Positions 56,889 through 64,000 of a stretch of 64,000 bases of DNA are shown here, one piece after another. The notes under the pieces are model-generated. The model was not told the DNA's origin and made no database searches. It was given only the letters and a program-made list of their open reading frames with translations. The stretch lies in the NCBI GenBank assembly GCA_030386875.1, contig CM059560.1, positions 32,978,183 through 33,042,182 on the forward strand. Reading direction: 5' to 3'. How positions within the stretch are numbered: the first letter of the stretch is position 1; the number at the start of each line of letters is the position of its first letter. The position numbers and the translations under genes are program-made. Source of the stretch: Morinoia aosen. Its lineage: Eukaryota; Arthropoda; Malacostraca; Amphipoda; Talitridae.

Positions 56889-59800
56889 GCTTACTCGCTT
56901 GCTTGTTTGCTTGCTTGCTTGTTTGCTTGCTTGCTTGTTTGCTCGCTTGCTTGTTTGCTTGCTTGCTTGTTTGCTCGCTTGCTTGTTTGCTTGCTTGCTT
57001 GTTTGCTTGCTTGCTTGTTTGCTCGCTTGCTTGTTTGCTCGCTTGCTTGTTTGCTTGCTTGCTTGTTTGCTTGCTTGTTTACTTGCTGGCTTGTTTACTT
57101 GCTTGCTTGTTTGTTTACTCGCTTGCTTGTTTGCTCGCTTGCTTGTTTGCTCGCTTGCTTGTTTGCTCGCTTGCTTGTTTGCTTGCTTGCTTGTTTGCTT
57201 GCTTGCTTGTTTGCTTGCTTGCTTGTTTGCTCGCTTGCTTGTTTGCTTGCTTGCTTGTTTGCTTGCTTGTTTACTTGCTGGCTTGTTTACTTGCTTGCTT
57301 GTTTGTTTACTCGCTAGCTTGTTTGCTCGCTTGCTTGTTTGCTCGCTTGCTTGTTTGCTTGCTTGCTTGTTTGCTCGCTTGCTTGTTTGCTCGCTTGCTT
57401 GTTTGCTTGCTTGCTTGTTTACTCGCTTGCTTGTTTGCTCGCTTGCTTGTTTGCTCGCTTGCTTGTTTGCTCGCTTGCTTGTTTGCTTGCTTGCTTGTTT
57501 ACTCGCTTGCTTGTTTGCTCGCTTGCTTGTTTGCTCGCTTGCTTGTTTGCTCGCTTGCTTGTTTGCTCGCTTGCTTGTTTGCTCGCTTGCTTGTTTGCTC
57601 GCTTGCTTGTTAACTCGCTTGCTTGTTTGCTTGCTTGCTTGTTTACTCGCTTGCTTGTTTACTTGCTTGCTTGTTTACTCGCTTGCTTGCTTGTTTACTT
57701 GCTCGCTTGTTTACTCGCTTGCTTGTTTACTTGCTCGCTTGTTTACTCGCTTGCTTGTTTACTTGCTCGCTTGTTTACTCGCTTGCTTGCTTGTTTACTT
57801 GCTCGCTTGTTTACTCGCTTGCTTGTTTACTTGCTTGCTTGTTTACTCGCTTGCTTGTTTACTTGCTCGCTTGTTTACTCGCTTGCTTGCTTGTTTACTT
57901 GCTGGCTTGTTTACTCGCTTGCTTGTTTACTTGCTTGCTTGTTTACTTGCTCGCTTGTTTACTTGCTTGCTTGTTTACTTGCTTGCTTGTTTACTCGCTT
58001 GCTTGTTTACTCGCTTGCTTGTTTACTTGCTTGCTTGTTTACTTGCTTGCTTGTTTACTTGCTTGCTTGTTTACTTGCTTGCTTGTTTACTTGCTCGCTT
58101 GTTTACTCGCTTGCTTGCTTGTTTACTTGCTGGCTTGTTTACTCGCTTGCTTGTTTACTTGCTTGCTTGTTTACTTGCTTGCTTGTTTACTCGCTTGCTT
58201 GTTTACTCGCTTGCTTGTTTACTCGCTTGCTTGTTTACTCGCTTGCTTGTTTACTTGCTAGCTTGTTTACTTGCTAGCTTGTTTACTTGCTTGCTTGTTT
58301 ACTTGCTTGCTTGTTTACTTGCTTGCTTGTTTACTCGCTTGCTTGCTTGTTTACTTGCTGGCTTGTTTACTCGCTTGCTTGTTTACTTGCTTGCTTGTTT
58401 ACTTGCTTGCTTGTTTACTCGCTTGCTTGTTTACTCGCTTGCTTGTTTACTCGCTTGCTTGTTTACTCGCTTGCTTGTTTACTCGCTTGCTTGTTTACTT
58501 GCTAGCTTGTTTACTCGCTTGCTTGTTTACTTGCTAGCTTGTTTACTTGCTAGCTTGTTTACTTGCTTGCTTGTTTACTCGCTTGCTTGTTTACTCGCTT
58601 GCTTGTTTACTCGCTTGCTTGTTTACTTGCTAGCTTGTTTACTCGCTTGCTTGTTTACTTGCTAGCTTGTTTACTTGCTAGCTTGTTTACTTGCTTGCTT
58701 GTTTACTCGCTTGCTTGTTTACTCGCTTGCTTGTTTACTTGCTTGCTTGTTTACTCGCTTGCTTGTTTACTTGCTTGCTTGTTTACTTGCTCGCTTGTTT
58801 ACTCGCTTGCTTGCTTGTTTACTTGCTGGCTTGTTTACTCGCTTGCTTGTTTACTCGCTTGCTTGTTTACTCGCTTGCTTGTTTACTCGCTTGCTTGCTT
58901 GTTTACTTGCTGGCTTGTTTACTCGCTTGCTTGTTTACTCGCTTGCTTGTTTACTCGCTTGCTTGTTTACTCGCTTGCTTGTTTACTTGCTAGCTTGTTT
59001 ACTCGCTTGCTTGTTTACTCGCTTGCTTGTTTACTCGCTTGCTTGTTTACTTGCTTGCTTGTTTACTTGCTTGCTTGTTTACTTGCTTGCTTGTTTACTC
59101 GCTTGCTTGTTTACTTGCTAGCTTGTTTACTCGCTTGCTTGTTTACTTGCTTGCTTGTTTACTCGCTTGCTTGTTTACTTGCTAGCTTGTTTACTCGCTT
59201 GCTTGTTTACTCGCTTGCTTGTTTACTCGCTTGCTTGTTTACTTGCTTGCTTGTTTACTCGCTTGCTTGTTTACTCGCTTGCTTGTTTACTTGCTAGCTT
59301 GTTTACTTGCTTGCTTGTTTACTTACTTGCTTGTTTACTCGCTTGCTTGCTTGTTTACTCGCTTGCTTGTTTACTCGCTTGCTTGTTTACTTGCTAGCTT
59401 GTTTACTCGCTTGCTTGTTTACTCGCTTGCTTGTTTACTCGCTTGCTTGTTTACTTGCTTGCTTGTTTACTCGCTTGCTTGTTTACTTGCTTGCTTGTTT
59501 ACTTGCTTGCTTGTTTACTCGCTTGCTTGTTTACTTACTTGCTTGTTTACTCGCTTGCTTGCTTGTTTACATGCTGGCTTGTTTACTTGCTAGCTTGTTT
59601 ACTCGCTCGCTTGTTTGTTTACTTGCTAGCTTGTTTACTTGCTAGCTTGTTTACTTGCTAGCTTGTTTACTCGCTTGCTTGTTTGTTTACTTGCTAGCTT
59701 GTTTACATGCTGGCTTGTTTACTTGCTAGCTTGTTTACTCGCTTGCTTGTTTGTTTACTTGCTTGCTTGTTTACTTGCTAGCTTGTTTACTCGCTTGCTT

Positions 59801-62800
59801 GTTTACTCGCTTGCTTGTTTGTTTACATGCTGGCTTGTTTACTCGCTTGCTTGTTTACTCGCTTGCTTGTTTACTCGCTTGCTTGTTTGTTTACATGCTG
59901 GCTTGTTTACTCGCTTGCTTGTTTACTCGCTTGCTTGTTTACTCGCTTGCTTGTTTACTCGCTTGCTTGTTTGTTTACATGCTGGCTTGTTTACTCGCTT
60001 GCTTGTTTACTCGCTTGCTTGTTTGTTTACTCGCTTGCTTGTTTACTTGCTAGCTTGTTTACTCGCTTGCTTGTTTACTCGCTTGCTTGTTTACTTACTT
60101 GCTTGTTTACTCGCTTGCTTGCTTGTTTACATGCTGGCTTGTTTACTCGCTTGCTTGTTTACTCGCTTGCTTGTTTACTCGCTTGCTTGTTTGTTTACTC
60201 GCTTGCTTGTTTGCTTGCTTGCTTGTTTACTTGCTTGCTTGTTTACTCGCTTGCTTGTTTACTCACTTGCTTGTTTACTCGCTTGCTGGCTTGTTTACTC
60301 GCTTGCTTGTTTACTCGCTTGCTTGTTTACTCGCTTGCTTGTTTGTTTACTCGCTTGCTTGTTTGCTTGCTTGCTTGTTTACTTGCTTGCTTGTTTACTC
60401 GCTTGCTTGTTTACTTACTTGCTTGTTTACTCGCTTGCTTGCTTGTTTACTTGCTTGCTTATTTACTTGCTCGCTTGTTTACTCGCTTGCTTGCTTGTTT
60501 ACTTGCTGGCTTGTTTACTCGCTTGCTTGTTTACTTGCTAGCTTGTTTACTTGCTTGCTTGCTTGTTTGCTTGCTTGTTTGTTTACTCGCTTGCTTGTTT
60601 ACTCGCTTGCTTGTTTACTTGCTTGCTTATTTACTTGCTCGCTTGTTTACTCGCTTGCTTGTTTACTTGCTGGCTTGTTTACTTGCTGGCTTGTTTACTT
60701 GCTTGCTTGTTTACTTGCTAGCTTGTTTACTCGCTTGCTTGTTTACTTGCTGGCTTGTTTACTCGCTTGCTTGTTTACTTGCTAGCTTGTTTACTCGCTT
60801 GCTTGTTTACTTGCTAGCTTGTTTACTTGCTTGCTTGCTTGTTTGCTTGCTTGTTTGTTTACTCGCTTGCTTGTTTACTCGCTTGCTTGTTTACTTGCTA
60901 GCTTGTTTACTTGCTTGCTTGCTTGTTTGCTTGCTTGTTTGTTTACTCGCTTGCTTGTTTACTCGCTTGCTTGTTTACTTGCTTGCTTATTTACTTGCTC
61001 GCTTGTTTACTCGCTTGCTTGCTTGTTTACTTGCTGGCTTGTTTACTCGCTTGCTTATTTACTTGCTCGCTTGTTTACTCGCTTGCTTGCTTGTTTGCTT
61101 GCTTGTTTGTTTACTCGCTTGCTTGTTTACTCGCTTGCTTGTTTACTTGCTTGCTTATTTACTTGCTCGCTTGTTTACTCGCTTGCTTGCTTGTTTGCTT
61201 GCTTGTTTGTTTACTCGCTTGCTTGTTTACTCGCTTGCTTGTTTACTTGCTTGCTTATTTACTTGCTCGCTTGTTTACTCGCTTGCTTGCTTGTTTACTT
61301 GCTGGCTTGTTTACTCGCTTGCTTGTTTACTTGCTAGCTTGTTTACTCGCTTGCTTGTTTACTTGCTTGCTTGTTTACTTGCTTGCTTGTTTACTCGCTT
61401 GCTTGTTTACTTGCTTGCTTGTTTACTTGCTCGCTTGTTTACTCGCTTGCTTGCTTGTTTACTTGCTGGCTTGTTTACTCGCTTGCTTGTTTACTTGCTA
61501 GCTTGTTTACTCGCTTGCTTGTTTACTTGCTAGCTTGTTTACTTGCTTGCTTGTTTACTTGCTAGCTTGTTTACTCGCTTGCTTGTTTACTTGCTCGCTT
61601 GTTTACTCGCTTGCTTGTTTACTTGCTCGCTTGTTTACTCGCTTGCTTGTTTACTTGCTAGCTTGTTTACTCGCTTGCTTGTTTACTTGCTCGCTTGTTT
61701 ACTCGCTTGCTTGTTTACTTGCTAGCTTGTTTACTCGCTTGCTTGTTTACTTGCTCGCTTGTTTACTCGCTTGCTTGTTTACTTGCTAGCTTGTTTACTC
61801 GCTTGCTTGTTTACTCGCTTGCTTGTTTACTTGCTCGCTTGTTTACTCGCTTGCTTGTTTACTTGCTCGCTTGTTTACTCGCTTGCTTGTTTACTTGCTA
61901 GCTTGTTTACTCGCTTGCTTGTTTACTTGCTCGCTTGTTTACTCGCTTGCTTGTTTACTTGCTCGCTTGTTTACTTGCTTGCTTGTTTACTCGCTTGCTT
62001 GTTTACTCGCTTGCTTGTTTACTCGCTTGCTTGTTTACTCGCTTGCTTGTTTACTTGCTAGCTTGTTTACTCGCTTGCTTGTTTACTTGCTCGCTTGTTT
62101 ACTCGCTTGCTTGTTTACTTGCTCGCTTGTTTACTCGCTTGCTTGTTTACTTGCTCGCTTGTTTACTCGCTTGCTTGTTTACTCGCTTGCTTGTTTGCTT
62201 GCTCGCTTGTTTACTCGCTTGCTTGTTTACTCGCTTGCTTGTTTACTCGCTTGCTTGTTTACTCGCTTGCTTGTTTACTCGCTTGCTTGTTTGCTTGCTA
62301 GCTTGTTTACTCGCTTGCTTGTTTACTCGCTTGCTTGTTTACTCGCTTGCTTGTTTACTCGCTTGCTTGTTTACTTGCTCGCTTGTTTACTCGCTTGCTT
62401 GTTTACTTGCTCGCTTGTTTACTCGCTTGCTTGTTTACTTGCTCGCTTGTTTACTCGCTTGCTTGTTTACTTGCTCGCTTGTTTACTCGCTTGCTTGTTT
62501 ACTTGCTCGCTTGTTTACTCGCTTGCTTGTTTACTTGCTCGCTTGTTTACTCGCTTGCTTGTTTACTTGCTCGCTTGTTTACTCGCTTGCTTGTTTACTC
62601 GCTTGCTTGTTTACTCGCTTGCTTGTTTACTTGCTAGCTTGTTTACTCGCTTGCTTGTTTACTTGCTAGCTTGTTTACTTGCTTGCTTATTTACTTGCTC
62701 GCTTGTTTACTCGCTTGCTTGCTTGTTTACTTGCTGGCTTGTTTACTCGCTTGCTTGTTTACTTGCTAGCTTGTTTACTTGCTTGCTTGCTTGTTTGCTT

Positions 62801-64000
62801 GCTTGTTTGTTTACTCGCTTGCTTGTTTACTTGCTTGCTTATTTACTTGCTCGCTTGTTTACTCGCTTGCTTGTTTACTTGCTAGCTTGTTTACTTGCTT
62901 GCTTGCTTGTTTGCTTGCTTGTTTCTTTACTCGCTTGCTTGTTTACTTGCTTGCTTGTTTACTTGCTCGCTTGTTTACTCGCTTGCTTGTTTACTTGCTA
63001 GCTTGTTTACTTGCTTGCTTGCTTGTTTGCTTGCTTGTTTCTTTACTCGCTTGCTTGTTTACTTGCTCGCTTGTTTACTCGCTTGCTTGCTTGTTTACTT
63101 GCTGGCTTGTTTACTCGCTTGCTTGTTTACTTGCTAGCTTGTTTACTCGCTTGCTTGTTTACTTGCTAGCTTGTTTACTTGCTTGCTTGCTTGTTTGCTT
63201 GCTTGTTTGTTTACTCGCTTGCTTGTTTACTTGCTTGCTTATTTACTTGCTCGCTTGTTTACTTGCTTGCTTGCTTGTTTACTCGCTTGCTTGTTTACTC
63301 GCTTGCTTGTTTACTTGCTTGCTTATTTACTTGCTCGCTTGTTTACTCGCTTGCTTGCTTGTTTACTTGCTGGCTTGTTTACTCGCTTGCTTGTTTACTT
63401 GCTAGCTTGTTTACTCGCTTGCTTGTTTACTTGCTAGCTTGTTTACTTGCTTGCTTGCTTGTTTGCTTGCTTGTTTGTTTACTCGCTTGCTTGTTTACTC
63501 GCTTGCTTGTTTACTTGCTAGCTTGTTTACTTGCTTGCTTGCTTGTTTGCTTGCTTGTTTGTTTACTCGCTTGCTTGTTTACTCGCTTGCTTGTTTACTT
63601 GCTTGCTTATTTACTTGCTCGCTTGTTTACTCGCTTGCTTGCTTGTTTACTTGCTGGCTTGTTTACTCGCTTGCTTATTTACTTGCTCGCTTGTTTACTC
63701 GCTTGCTTGCTTGTTTGCTTGCTTGTTTGTTTACTCGCTTGCTTGTTTACTCGCTTGCTTGTTTACTTGCTTGCTTATTTACTTGCTCGCTTGTTTACTC
63801 GCTTGCTTGCTTGTTTACTTGCTGGCTTGTTTACTCGCTTGCTTGTTTACTTGCTAGCTTGTTTACTCGCTTGCTTGTTTACTCGCTTGCTTGTTTACTT
63901 GCTAGCTTGTTTACTCGCTTGCTTGTTTACTTGCTTGCTTGTTTACTTGCTTGCTTGTTTACTCGCTTGCTTGTTTACTTGCTTGCTTGTTTACTTGCTC
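56889..64000 (+). repeat. 16-bp array built of tetranucleotides, at least 7.1 kb, runs off the window
   Basis: The unit is four 4-mers, typically CTTG CTTG TTTA CTCG (or CTTG/CTAG/CTGG in the last place). Gain or loss of single 4-mers gives 12- and 20-bp steps. From 56889 to about 57612 TTTG is the third 4-mer in most units; later TTTA prevails. Longer blocks recur, e.g. GCTTGCTTGCTTGTTTGCTT followed by GCTTGTTTGTTTACTCGC near 60555, 60835, 60915, 62780 and 63450. The plus strand has almost no stops, giving frames up to 613 codons of Leu/Ala/Cys/Phe/Thr repeats. The minus strand has stops because GTAAAC occurs in it. I reject the frames as genes. Confidence 0.97.

Noticed and set aside
56784-63857. 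Leu/Ala/Cys-rich open frames up to 613 codons that look like membrane proteins
   Set aside because: They are translations of the 16-bp repeat in all three plus frames. The hydrophobicity comes from the CTTG/TTTA words.

Overview
The window looks like non-coding, AT-rich eukaryotic DNA from an animal, most plausibly an arthropod. There are no dense collinear genes. It holds canonical GT-AG splice signals with CTAAC-type branch sites around short open stretches, a 5'-truncated non-LTR retrotransposon, foldback/MITE-type DNA elements, and an unusual load of tandem repeats. I cannot name the species, and no complete gene of a family I recognise is present.

Layout. 1-7.7 kb: unique AT-rich DNA with three exon-like candidates (953-1137 +, 3162-3403 -, 4309-4610 +). 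7.7-16.1 kb: two direct copies of a ~1.75-1.9 kb repeat (from 7713 and 14175), LTR-like, each with a TATA motif, a leader hairpin and a broken short ORF. They enclose 4.5 kb with no retroviral-type genes but one good minus-strand exon candidate (10452-10570). 16.1-21.5 kb: mostly unique, with degenerate repeats, a signal-peptide-like ORF (17942) and one of the best exon candidates (18650-18789 +). 21.5-25.4 kb: about 98 copies of a 40-bp satellite in two variant classes. 25.4-38.9 kb: unique DNA with a perfect hairpin, a foldback element, a possible secreted-peptide gene (27122), a 51-bp minisatellite, MITEs and further exon candidates. 38.97-46.76 kb: an array of 20/22-bp units. 46.8-56.1 kb: arrays of 52, 25 and 44 bp, a second MITE copy, the minus-strand LINE fragment (51433-52277), and two phase-compatible plus-strand exon candidates, the second with a stop and AATAAA. 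56.9-64.0 kb: an array of 16-bp units that runs off the window.

Roughly one third of the window is tandem repeat. The very long open frames in the 20/22-bp and 16-bp arrays (up to more than 2,600 codons) are by-products of units that carry no stop codon. I do not call them genes.

All protein-coding calls are exon-level candidates based on splice signals and open phase, not on homology, except the LINE reverse transcriptase C-terminus, whose motifs I recognise. The exons cannot be joined with confidence into one gene from sequence alone.
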